Source of the DNA: Salmonella enterica subsp. enterica serovar Choleraesuis
GTDB taxonomy: Bacteria > Pseudomonadota > Gammaproteobacteria > Enterobacterales > Enterobacteriaceae
DNA: 64,000 nt
Reading direction: 5' to 3'
NCBI GenBank assembly: GCA_022846635.1
Contig: AP025685.1
Span: 2,294,001-2,358,000 of the forward strand
Translations under genes and position numbers: made by a program
The notes under the pieces: model-generated
Database searches by the model: none
What the model was told of the DNA's origin: nothing
The model's input: only the letters and a program-made list of their open reading frames with translations
Shown here: positions 19,301 to 27,322 of the stretch, piece by piece
Layout: every line of letters starts with the position of its first letter
Position numbering within the stretch: the stretch's first letter is position 1

Positions 19301-19620
19301 AACCCGCGCCCGCAGCCAAAAGGAGCCAACGCTGCCTGATGCCTTAAAGCCGAAGATCCCTGCTGTCATTCTCATATCCAATGCAGCAATCGCGCTGCTG
19401 AAAGCACGGAAATAACAGCGGAGAAGTTAACCCCCGGATCCGCGAGCCGACGTGTTCCGGCTGACAGACCGCATTCCGGGCTGGCAGACGGATAAAACGA
19501 GGTAACCACGCAGTGGCGAAGCGATCGGGCCGCTGGGATTGTTAAGGGGCTGTACCGACAGCCCCTTAACCCGTTCACCTGTGACGGGCCGATTATTGGG
19601 CAGAGAAATGACGTGAACGG
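19301..19620 (-). repeat. Repeat copy G (short form, right array)
   Basis: 320 bp short form like E, with the same linker. The E-to-G and D-to-F distances are both 867 bp, which shows a tandem duplication of a short-plus-long pair. The repeat ends about 110 bp from the puuP stop. Confidence 0.8.
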
Positions 19621-19728
19621 AACCCATACCCATACCAGCAGCCGCAGCCAAAAAGATACTCCATTAAACGTGAATAAACGGAGCCACTCACATCAACAAA
19701 GTATAAAACCCCAGCCAACTGGCGCTCG

Positions 19729-21114
19729 TCAGGAGCCCAGCGACTGCTCCGCCTTACGGCCGTCGAACTGCGGCACTGGCCTGCGGAAACGGCGGGTCAG
19801 CCAGGTCAGATACAGCATCCCCAACGCCGCCCACGCCAGCCCCAGAGTCAGCGACGTGGCTTCGAGGTTAATCCACAGCACACCCACCGTCACGGCCCCA
19901 ATCATCGGCAACAGCAAATAGTGGAAACGATCCTTCCAGGTTTTGTTATAGCCCTTGCGACGCCAGAAGTGGTTATAAACCGACAGATTCACGAAGGTGA
20001 AAGCCACCAGCGCCCCAAAGTTAATCAGCGCCGTCGCGGTGACCAGGTCAAAATAGAGCGCTGAAAGTGACACAATTCCGACCATGATGACGTTGAGCGC
20101 TGGAGTGCGCCATTTAGGATGGATATATCCGAAGAACCGCTCCGGAAAGACGTTGTCACGCCCCATCACGTACAGCAGGCGAGAAACGCTGGCGTGAGAG
20201 GCCAGCCCGGAGGCCAGGGTATTGACGAAAGTGGTGCACAAGAAGATCGACTGAAACAGTTTGCCCCCAACATAGAGCGCAATCTCCGGGAGCGCGGCAT
20301 CGGGATCTTTAAAGCGGCTGATATCGGGGAAAAAGAGCTGGATAAAAAACGAGGCCACGATAAAGATAACCCCGCCGTAAAACGCGGTGAGAAAGATAGC
20401 CTTCGGGATAGTGCGTGCGGCGTCTTTAGTCTCTTCCGAAAGCGTGGTCACTGCATCAAAGCCGAGGAACGAGAAGCAGACTATCGTAGCGCCGGTAATG
20501 ATAGGAATCAGATGCGCATTCTCACTGATAAATGGCCGCAGGGACCACACGGTACCGACCCCTTCCCCTTTATGCAGCCCATGAACTACCAGCACAATGA
20601 ACACCACCATAATCGAGACCTGCACTAGCACGAACAGGGTGTTGAAGTTGGCCACCAGATTGACGCTTTTCAGGTTAGCAGCGGTGAGGATCGCGATAAA
20701 TGACACCACCCAGATCCACGGTGGCACGCCGGGAAATAACGCCGTGAGATATATTTTCGCCAGCAAGACGTTAATCATTGGCAAAAACAGATAGTCCAGC
20801 AGCGAAGACCAGCCCACCATAAATCCAACATGCTGGTTAATCGACTTCTGAGCGTAGGTATAGGCCGAACCGGCTTCTGGAAACTGGCGCACCAGCTTGC
20901 CATAGCTAATGGCGGTGAATAGTACCCCGGCCAGCGCCAGCAGATAAGAGGCGGGAACGTGCCCGGCGCTAATCCCGGAGACAATGCCAAAGGTATCAAA
21001 CACCGTCATCGGCGTAAGATAGGCCAGGCCCATCATCACCACCTGCCAGAGCTTGAGCGATTTACGCAGCCCGGGCTTGCCGTCTCCCGATGTCTCAGGT
21101 GGATTAATATTCAT
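19729..21114 (-). CDS. puuP: PuuP, putrescine importer (APC family)
   Basis: 461 residues with about 12 hydrophobic membrane segments. Long stretches match E. coli PuuP as I know it, for example [40 protein letters not shown] and [20 protein letters not shown]. It takes up putrescine by proton symport at the inner membrane. In E. coli puuP belongs to the puu cluster (puuA, D, R, C, B, E); here none of those is nearby, so it is an orphan between the tynA repeat array and dhaR. A link to amine oxidation by TynA is possible but not shown. The ATG at 21114 is kept because the family N-terminus is short and variable. Confidence 0.9.
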   Translation of the reverse strand: MNINPPETSGDGKPGLRKSLKLWQVVMMGLAYLTPMTVFDTFGIVSGISAGHVPASYLLALAGVLFTAISYGKLVRQFPEAGSAYTYAQKSINQHVGFMVGWSSLLDYLFLPMINVLLAKIYLTALFPGVPPWIWVVSFIAILTAANLKSVNLVANFNTLFVLVQVSIMVVFIVLVVHGLHKGEGVGTVWSLRPFISENAHLIPIITGATIVCFSFLGFDAVTTLSEETKDAARTIPKAIFLTAFYGGVIFIVASFFIQLFFPDISRFKDPDAALPEIALYVGGKLFQSIFLCTTFVNTLASGLASHASVSRLLYVMGRDNVFPERFFGYIHPKWRTPALNVIMVGIVSLSALYFDLVTATALINFGALVAFTFVNLSVYNHFWRRKGYNKTWKDRFHYLLLPMIGAVTVGVLWINLEATSLTLGLAWAALGMLYLTWLTRRFRRPVPQFDGRKAEQSLGS

Positions 21115-21828
21115 GCGCCTTCCCCCTTGTCACCGGGTTGGCATGAAAACGCCTGGCACTGATAAAACTGGGGAATAATGACGGGAGTCGCCGACTTGCA
21201 TGGCGCCTGGCGTCGAAAAGCGTCACCGAACTCCGACAGCCATCCTGCGCCAACTGCCCCGCATCTCCATGCGAAAGTACTAATCTCTGCTTCATCTTAT
21301 TTCCTCACCACACAGCGTCATTAATTTTGGTCTGAGATCCAGTCCGGTGGCCTGCTCGGCTGCTGCCCCAAAATCTCGGAGGCCAGCGTCCTATTTCCGC
21401 GCACATGGGCACCCGTCCGCTAGCCGCAATACGCGGATTGGGCGTTACTCAGTACCTGTCTGATTTCTTATTCTGTGATAAACAACTTAAAATGAATGAA
21501 TGCATTTTGTTTCAACGACAGCAGACGGCAAAAGCCCTGCGCACAGCGGCCTAACTTACTGTATTAGAAACTGATTAATGCTCAGCACCTCCACCAACAA
21601 TCAGGCTTTGCCGGGCTACCCGGCCCTCAAATTAACTAACCCGATTCGGTAAAATTTGCCACCACAAATGGCAAATCTTATCGGGAATTGGCGAAATATA
21701 TTACTGGCGTCATATTTCCGGCATCGGATAACGCCACGCGGCTCCAGATGGGCTAAGGCGGCGGTAAGATATCGCTTCTTGCCGCCGCCTTAGTGGTATT
21801 GATTATGCTGCTGCGACGCCCGTAAACA
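21115..21828. other. puuP-dhaR intergenic region
   Basis: 714 bp. Frames exist but none is convincing. It holds a strong hairpin at 21753-21793 (17-bp stem CTAAGGCGGCGG...CCGCCGCCTTAG, one G-T pair) 36 bp after the dhaR stop, without a T-tract. It must also contain the puuP promoter. Confidence 0.5.
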
Positions 21829-23757
21829 CTAGGCCTGTGGCTTATGGCCCCTGAACTGGCTGGCGTCGATGTCATACTGCTTCATCTTGCGCCACAGGGT
21901 AGTCCGGCCAATGTTCAGCAACTGCGCCATTTCCCGCACCCGACCACGCGTCACCCGGGCGGCATGCAGGATAGCCTCCTTCTCCATGGCGGAAAAACTC
22001 AGGCTGGCGGGTATCAGTGCGGATTCACTCTGGCTAGCGGGACGATCGCTGAACAGATAGGCGGGGAGATTGCTCAGCCGGATATGCCCGTGCTCGCTGC
22101 TGATGGCGATATTTTCGATGATGCTGTAAAGCTCAAAGTCATTCCCTGGCCACGAGTAGGCGACCAGCTGGGCCAGCGCATCTTCATCTACTTTCAGGCG
22201 GGTAGAGAAGCGCCGCTCCAGATGGCGCAGCCGGTCGCGCACCAAAGAAGGGATGCTATTGCGCCGATCGCGCAGCGGCGGAATAACGATTTCAAACGAA
22301 TGCAGCGCGTAATAGAGCTGACGACTAAAGCGGTTCTGCTCCACCAGATTGCCAAGATCCACCCCGGTGGTGGCTATCACTTTCACGTCTACCGGCACCA
22401 GGCGGCGGGCGTCCAGCCGGGTCACTACGCCCTGCTTAATCACCTGCAACAGCGTAGATTGGAGCTCGGGCGCCAGATATTCGATTTTCTCCAAAAACAG
22501 GGTGCCGCCGCTGGCCAACTCAAGGCGACCGAGGCGCCCTTTCTCATCTTCAGTGGCGGCGCTGCCGATAAAGTCCAGGCCCAGCGCGCTGTCGGCATAG
22601 AGCTGGCAGTTAACCGCAATAAACGGGCCGGCGGCGCGTTCGCTTTCGTTGTGAATAGCCTGAGAGAGCCGCTCTTTGCCAACACCCTCTTCGCCGCGCA
22701 GCAGTACCGGAAAACTTCCCCTGGCCGCCTGGCGGCCAAAATGGATCAAGCGCCGGGTATCAGGGTCATCAGCCGACATTTGGGCAAACGTATGGTTCAC
22801 TTTCCCCAGCTGGCTGGTCATCAGCTGGCGCATCTGCTCGACCGGATGCAGCAGCAGAATAAAGCTGGTGCCCGGTTCCTCAATAATCGGCTTCAGCGTA
22901 ATCACCGCATCAACGAATTGATGCTGGCTTTCGAAGGTCACTTCGGCATGGCTCAGCGGCCTGGCGTGCTTAATCGCGCGTTTCAGCAGCGGCGGCAATG
23001 TCACCAGCTCGGCAAGATTTTTCCCCTGACAAGACTGGGCATCGAGGTGCAGCAGGCTGGCGGCCTGGAGGTTGAGAAACTGTAGCGCCCCCTGCTCGTT
23101 CCACGCCATCACGCCGTCATCCATGCTCTCCAGTAGCCCGTACATCTGGTTAAGATGGCGATTGGACTCTGCAAGCAGGCTATCGGTCAGCAGCGAATTG
23201 CCAACTTCCCTGGCCATCGCCAGGGTCAGCGATAGATCGGCGGCACTGACATCCTCACACGCACAGCAGAGCGCAATAGAGCCAAACAGCCGTCCATGAT
23301 TATCAAATACGGGAGTTGAGCAAAATGCCCACTCAAACAGCGCCTGTTTAAAGTGCTGTTCACCCAGAGTTTTAACCGGCTGACTGGTCATAGAGGCGAG
23401 AGAGAGCGCGCAGCTGCCGATAATGCTTTCGGCGCAATAGCTGCCGTCTACAAACCCCAGCTCATCGAGCCGTTCGAGGGTCTGCAAGTGGCCGCAGCGG
23501 GACAGGATGCAGGCGGACTCATCGAGGATCAGTAGTGCGCATGGCCGACCATCCATAAACTCCCAGGCGTCCTCCAGCGCAGCCTGGCCGATGGTCAACA
23601 GCGCCGTTTTACGGCGGCTGATAGACTGGAACGTTAGCCCCTGAGCCTGGTGTGGCCGGGTCCAGGTTTCGCGCTGCATCATCTTGCGGCAACGCTGCCA
23701 GGACTGGGCAATCACCGCGGGTAGCGCCTGCTCCGTCGGTGGGTTGTGGATGGTCAT
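21829..23757 (-). CDS. dhaR: DhaR, transcriptional regulator of dihydroxyacetone kinase genes
   Basis: 642 residues from ATG 23757 (GGGAGAG six bases upstream); a 16-codon upstream extension has no support. Domains in order: a GAF-type sensor (about residues 40-190), a PAS-like region (LESMDDGVMAWNEQGALQFL), an AAA+ domain of the enhancer-binding class (GEEGVGKERLSQAIH; GGTLFLEKIEYL) and a C-terminal Fis-type helix-turn-helix (AQLLNIGRTTLWRKMKQYDI). In E. coli DhaR binds DhaL-ADP (activating) and DhaK (repressing), and drives dhaKLM from a sigma-70 promoter despite its AAA+ domain. It sits 143 bp after dhaD on the same strand; palindromes matching a likely operator lie in front of dhaD and dhaK. 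Confidence 0.94.
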   Translation of the reverse strand: MTIHNPPTEQALPAVIAQSWQRCRKMMQRETWTRPHQAQGLTFQSISRRKTALLTIGQAALEDAWEFMDGRPCALLILDESACILSRCGHLQTLERLDELGFVDGSYCAESIIGSCALSLASMTSQPVKTLGEQHFKQALFEWAFCSTPVFDNHGRLFGSIALCCACEDVSAADLSLTLAMAREVGNSLLTDSLLAESNRHLNQMYGLLESMDDGVMAWNEQGALQFLNLQAASLLHLDAQSCQGKNLAELVTLPPLLKRAIKHARPLSHAEVTFESQHQFVDAVITLKPIIEEPGTSFILLLHPVEQMRQLMTSQLGKVNHTFAQMSADDPDTRRLIHFGRQAARGSFPVLLRGEEGVGKERLSQAIHNESERAAGPFIAVNCQLYADSALGLDFIGSAATEDEKGRLGRLELASGGTLFLEKIEYLAPELQSTLLQVIKQGVVTRLDARRLVPVDVKVIATTGVDLGNLVEQNRFSRQLYYALHSFEIVIPPLRDRRNSIPSLVRDRLRHLERRFSTRLKVDEDALAQLVAYSWPGNDFELYSIIENIAISSEHGHIRLSNLPAYLFSDRPASQSESALIPASLSFSAMEKEAILHAARVTRGRVREMAQLLNIGRTTLWRKMKQYDIDASQFRGHKPQA

Positions 23758-23799
23758 AACCGCTCTCCCTTTTATCGCGCAATGGTGTGCCGCTGGCAG

Positions 23800-23834
23800 G
23801 CGCATAAAACAACAACCCCCGGAGCCAGCGGGGG
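23800..23834 (-). terminator. dhaD terminator
   Basis: Minus strand: arms CCCCC and GGGGG around GCTGGCTCC, then TTGTTGTTTTA. It lies between the dhaD stop and the dhaR start, so dhaR is probably transcribed mainly from its own promoter. Confidence 0.65.
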
Positions 23835-23900
23835 CATACCGGGGGAAGCTATATGTTACGGGCTATTCCGCTTGCGGAACAGCCCCGCGGCATGCGCCAA

Positions 23901-25001
23901 TCAGCAACGGGCTAGCCACTGAGCACCGAGCCGGTCTGCCGTTAAGATAGCGCCATACACACTGTCCGCAGTGACGGCAAACGGCATGTTATGGATCGTT
24001 TCGCCTTCTGCACAGGTAGCCTGCGCCACGGCGCGGATCTTCTCTTCAATGCCCTGTTTCACGCCCATCTGTTCCAGAGTCACCGGTAGCCCGACTTTTT
24101 GACAGAAACCGAGCACGGTCTCAATTTCTTTCATCGGGCTGTTCTGCAATACCAGCTGCGCCAGGGTGCCGAAGGCCACTTTTTCCCCGTGATACAGTGA
24201 GTGGCACTCTTCCAGAATGGTAAATCCGTTATGAATAGCGTGGGCGGCTGCCAGACCGCTGCTTTCAAATCCGATGCCGCTAAGATAGGTATTAGCTTCA
24301 ACAATGCGCTCCAGCGCAATGGTGACAACGCCAGCCTCAGCGGCCAGGCGGGCTTTTTCACCTTCCGCCAGCAGCGTGTCGTAGCACAGACGCGCCAGGC
24401 TTAGAGCCGCGGCAGTAGATTGCCCGCCGGCCATGCTTACGGCGCGGGCGTCGTAGCAGGCTTTAGCCTCAAACCAGGTGGATAGCGCATCCCCCATTCC
24501 GGCCACCAGCAGGCGCACCGGCGCTTTGGCGATAATCGCCGTGTCCATCACCACCATATCCGGGTTTTTCGGATACACCAGATACTCTGCGAACTCGCCG
24601 GCCTCGGTATAGATAACCGACAGCGCGCTGGTGGGGGCATCGGTTGAAGCGATGGTCGGAATAATCACCACCGGCAGTTTATGGTAGTAACCGAGTGCCT
24701 TGGCGGTATCGAGCGTCTTCCCGCCGCCGACACCGACCACGCCTTTACAGCCCTGCTGTTTCAGAATGGCGCCCAGGCGATTAATTTCCGCATGGCTGCA
24801 CTCACCGTTAAACCGTTCGGCGTGACAGCTAATGCCGTTTTCATGGAGGCCGCTCAGCACTTTATCGCCAGCCAGTTTCATCACAAAATCGTCAGCAATG
24901 ACAAAGAAGCTGTCGGCCAGATTTTTAGCGTACTGACCAAACAGCGCCGCCGCATCAGGACCCTGAAGATATTTCGCCGGAGACTGAATAACTTGTAGCA
25001 T
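23901..25001 (-). CDS. dhaD: DhaD, NAD-dependent glycerol dehydrogenase
   Basis: 366 residues, the size of Klebsiella DhaD. It is an iron/zinc-type dehydrogenase: GVGGGKTLDTAKA for NAD binding, then metal ligands in GMGDALSTWFEAK (Asp) and the two His in AAAHAIHNGFT and SLYHGEKVAFGT. It oxidises glycerol to dihydroxyacetone, the substrate of the two kinases encoded to its right. It is divergent from dhaK across 589 bp holding four DhaR-like palindromes. Like dhaK, it is expected to be induced by dihydroxyacetone. Confidence 0.95.
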   Translation of the reverse strand: MLQVIQSPAKYLQGPDAAALFGQYAKNLADSFFVIADDFVMKLAGDKVLSGLHENGISCHAERFNGECSHAEINRLGAILKQQGCKGVVGVGGGKTLDTAKALGYYHKLPVVIIPTIASTDAPTSALSVIYTEAGEFAEYLVYPKNPDMVVMDTAIIAKAPVRLLVAGMGDALSTWFEAKACYDARAVSMAGGQSTAAALSLARLCYDTLLAEGEKARLAAEAGVVTIALERIVEANTYLSGIGFESSGLAAAHAIHNGFTILEECHSLYHGEKVAFGTLAQLVLQNSPMKEIETVLGFCQKVGLPVTLEQMGVKQGIEEKIRAVAQATCAEGETIHNMPFAVTADSVYGAILTADRLGAQWLARC

Positions 25002-25144
25002 TCTCTACACCCTCACTTTGAACTCATTTCCATGATGGCGTCGGGCGGCACCGGACTCTGTTTTCTCTGCGAAGACAGAAGCGCCGTCGACGTGGTGACA
25101 TCACTGTAGAGCGAGCGAGAGTCAAAAAAATTCCCCTCTATTTT

Positions 25145-25191
25145 GTTTCATTATGGAACTCTTAATCGGCAACAGAGTTCCATAATGAAAC
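25145..25191. promoter_or_regulatory. DhaR-like operator pair 1 (dhaD side)
   Basis: GTTTCATTATGGAAC (25145-25159) and its exact complement GTTCCATAATGAAAC (25177-25191), 32 bp apart, so the whole forms a perfect inverted repeat of 18-bp arms. It lies about 145-190 bp upstream of the dhaD start. Assignment to DhaR is by context. Confidence 0.6.
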
Positions 25192-25399
25192 ACAAATCAT
25201 CGTCAGACGGCGCATTTGCGATCCATGTCCAGACTGAGTTCACATTCCTGGCTTTTCAACCCGTCGGCCGGAATGCTTTTGCGCAGGATGCTCGGGGAAA
25301 ATATACCCGCCGCCCCGGCAGGACAAGTCGTTCGCGGCGGTTTTATGAAGCTGAAAACCGTGTTCCTGTTCTCATTTTTCGTAAGATGCACGCAAGTTA

Positions 25400-25445
25400 G
25401 TTCCAAAATGAAACATTTTTAATCATTAGAGTTCCACTATGGAAC
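25400..25445. promoter_or_regulatory. DhaR-like operator pair 2 (dhaK side)
   Basis: GTTCCAAAATGAAAC (25400-25414) and GTTCCACTATGGAAC (25431-25445), 31 bp apart, upstream of dhaK by about 145-190 bp. Spacing equals that of pair 1 within one base, three helical turns. Confidence 0.6.
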
Positions 25446-25590
25446 ACTAAACGGCGCTGATTTTATTTTTTTACCCCCAGGAGAGAATGAACTCACCGGC
25501 CAGATTTAACGAGGGGCTTCTCCCGGCCGGAACCCTACATAGGGCGAGCCGATAATGGTCGCCCCGGCAATCTCCTGCGGAGTATACATA

Positions 25591-26661
25591 ATGAAAAAAC
25601 TGATTAACCGTGTGGAAGATGTACTGACCGAACAGCTAACCGGCCTGGCGAAAGCCCACCCGGGGCTGAAGCTGCACCAGAACCCGGTATTTGTCACCCG
25701 GGCCGACGCGCCGGTAACTGGCAAGGTGGCACTGCTTTCCGGTGGCGGCAGCGGCCATGAACCGATGCACTGCGGATTTATCGGCCCCGGTATGCTGACC
25801 GGGGCCTGCCCCGGTGAGATTTTCACCTCGCCGACGCCGGACAAAATGTTTGAATGCGCCATGAATATTGACGCCGGTGCCGGGGTTTTATTGATTATTA
25901 AAAATTACACCGGCGACGTACTGAATTTTGAAACTGCCACCGAGCTTCTTCACGATAGCGGAGTCAGAGTCACTACCGTAGTTATAGATGACGACGTGGC
26001 GGTTAAAGACAGTCTTTACACCGCTGGCCGGCGCGGTGTGGCTAACACCGTATTGATTGAAAAGCTGGTCGGCGCGGCGGCCGAGCGCGGGGATGACCTG
26101 GCGGCCTGCGCCGCACTGGGACGCCGGCTCAATAACCAGGGCCATTCCATCGGTATCGCCCTGAGCGCCTGTACCGTCCCCGCCGCGGGCAGTCCCTCCT
26201 TTGAGCTAAATGACAACGAGATGGAGTTTGGCGTCGGCATCCATGGCGAACCGGGCATCGACCGACGCCCGTTTACCTCACTGGATACCACTGTCGATGA
26301 GATGTTCGCCACTCTGTTAGAAAACGGCCGCTACAGCCGCCCGCTGCGCCACTGGGATCCCGATAAGGGACGCTGGCAGGAAGGTATCGAAAACAAACAG
26401 CCGCTCCAGGCCGGTGACCGGGTGATTGCGATGGTCAATAACCTCGGCGCTACGCCGCTTTCGGAACTGTATGGTGTCTACAATCGGCTGGAAACCCGCT
26501 GCCGCGAATCAGGAATTGAGATCGCCCGAAGCCTGGTCGGTACCTGGTGCACCTCGCTGGATATGGTCGGTTTTTCCATCACCCTGCTCAAGGCGGATGA
26601 CGAAACCCTCGCGCTGTGGGACGCCCCGGTTCATACCCCAGCGCTGACCTGGGGCAAATAA
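25591..26661 (+). CDS. dhaK: DhaK, PTS-dependent dihydroxyacetone kinase substrate-binding subunit
   Basis: 356 residues from ATG 25591, same length and start as E. coli DhaK (MKKLINRVEDVLTEQLTGLA). GGGSGHEPMHCG contacts the substrate, and the His in VGIHGEPGIDRRP (about residue 220) forms a hemiaminal with dihydroxyacetone. DhaK binds dihydroxyacetone covalently, and DhaL transfers phosphate to it. It is first of dhaKLM; dhaL starts 11 bp after it. An upstream in-frame start 36 bp earlier is not supported. Confidence 0.96.
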   Translation: MKKLINRVEDVLTEQLTGLAKAHPGLKLHQNPVFVTRADAPVTGKVALLSGGGSGHEPMHCGFIGPGMLTGACPGEIFTSPTPDKMFECAMNIDAGAGVLLIIKNYTGDVLNFETATELLHDSGVRVTTVVIDDDVAVKDSLYTAGRRGVANTVLIEKLVGAAAERGDDLAACAALGRRLNNQGHSIGIALSACTVPAAGSPSFELNDNEMEFGVGIHGEPGIDRRPFTSLDTTVDEMFATLLENGRYSRPLRHWDPDKGRWQEGIENKQPLQAGDRVIAMVNNLGATPLSELYGVYNRLETRCRESGIEIARSLVGTWCTSLDMVGFSITLLKADDETLALWDAPVHTPALTWGK

Positions 26662-26672
26662 GGAGAATGACA

Positions 26673-27305
26673 ATGTCACTGCAAAGGAAACAAATTGTCG
26701 ATTGGCTCTACCGCTGTGGAGAAATTTTCACCACCCAGTGCGATTTTCTTACCGGACTGGATAAAGAGATAGGCGATGCCGACCACGGCATGAATATGCG
26801 CCGCGGATTTAGCAAAGTGGTAGAGAAACTGCCGTCGATTGCCGACAAAGACATCGGTTTTATCCTCAAGAATACGGGCATGGTGCTGCTGTCTAACGTC
26901 GGCGGTGCGAGCGGCCCGCTGTTCGGCACTTTCTTTATTCGTGCAGCTCAGGTCACTCAGGCGCGCCAGAGTCTGACACTTGAGGAGCTGTACCAGACCA
27001 TACGCGAAGGGGCCGATGGCGTCGTCAGCCGCGGTAAAGCCGAGCCGGGCGATAAAACCATGTGCGATGTCTGGCTGCCAGTGGTGGACGAACTTAAACG
27101 CGCCAGCGAGCAGCACTTATCGATCGTCGCTGCCCTGGAGGCGGCCTGCGAGGTCGCCTCTCAGGCGGCTCAGTCGACGATAACGATGCAGGCGAGAAAA
27201 GGCCGTGCCAGCTATCTCGGCGAACGCAGTATCGGCCATCAGGATCCTGGTGCAACCTCAGTACTGTTTATGATGCAAATGCTCGCTGCGGCGGCTAAAG
27301 CGTAA
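26673..27305 (+). CDS. dhaL: DhaL, ADP-binding subunit of PTS-dependent dihydroxyacetone kinase
   Basis: 210 residues from ATG 26673, seven bases after AGGAG. IGDADHGMN provides the three aspartates that bind Mg and the tightly held ADP; NVGGASGPLFGTFF and ARKGRASYLGERSIGHQDPG are the other nucleotide-pocket motifs. DhaL-ADP is rephosphorylated by DhaM and, in E. coli, also activates DhaR, so it senses flux. It is 11 bp from dhaK and 17 bp from dhaM. Confidence 0.96.
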   Translation: MSLQRKQIVDWLYRCGEIFTTQCDFLTGLDKEIGDADHGMNMRRGFSKVVEKLPSIADKDIGFILKNTGMVLLSNVGGASGPLFGTFFIRAAQVTQARQSLTLEELYQTIREGADGVVSRGKAEPGDKTMCDVWLPVVDELKRASEQHLSIVAALEAACEVASQAAQSTITMQARKGRASYLGERSIGHQDPGATSVLFMMQMLAAAAKA

Positions 27306-27322
27306 TCCAGAGGAATAAGGCG

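Larger units (their letters stand above)
25002..25590. other. dhaD-dhaK divergent control region
   Basis: 589 bp without a gene. Two pairs of 15-bp palindromes lie within it, one nearer dhaD and one nearer dhaK (see separate entries). Small frames between them (for example 25143-25400) lack ribosome sites. Confidence 0.7.

Noticed and set aside
14035-19620. CRISPR array
   Set aside because: Units are 320-547 bp and self-similar throughout; there are no short repeats with unique spacers and no cas genes.
17832-19651. Equivalent frames in the right array
   Set aside because: Same reason; they mirror the left-array frames on the opposite strand.
5592-19728. Insertion sequence or prophage
   Set aside because: I see no transposase, integrase, phage structural gene or terminal inverted repeats with target duplication.
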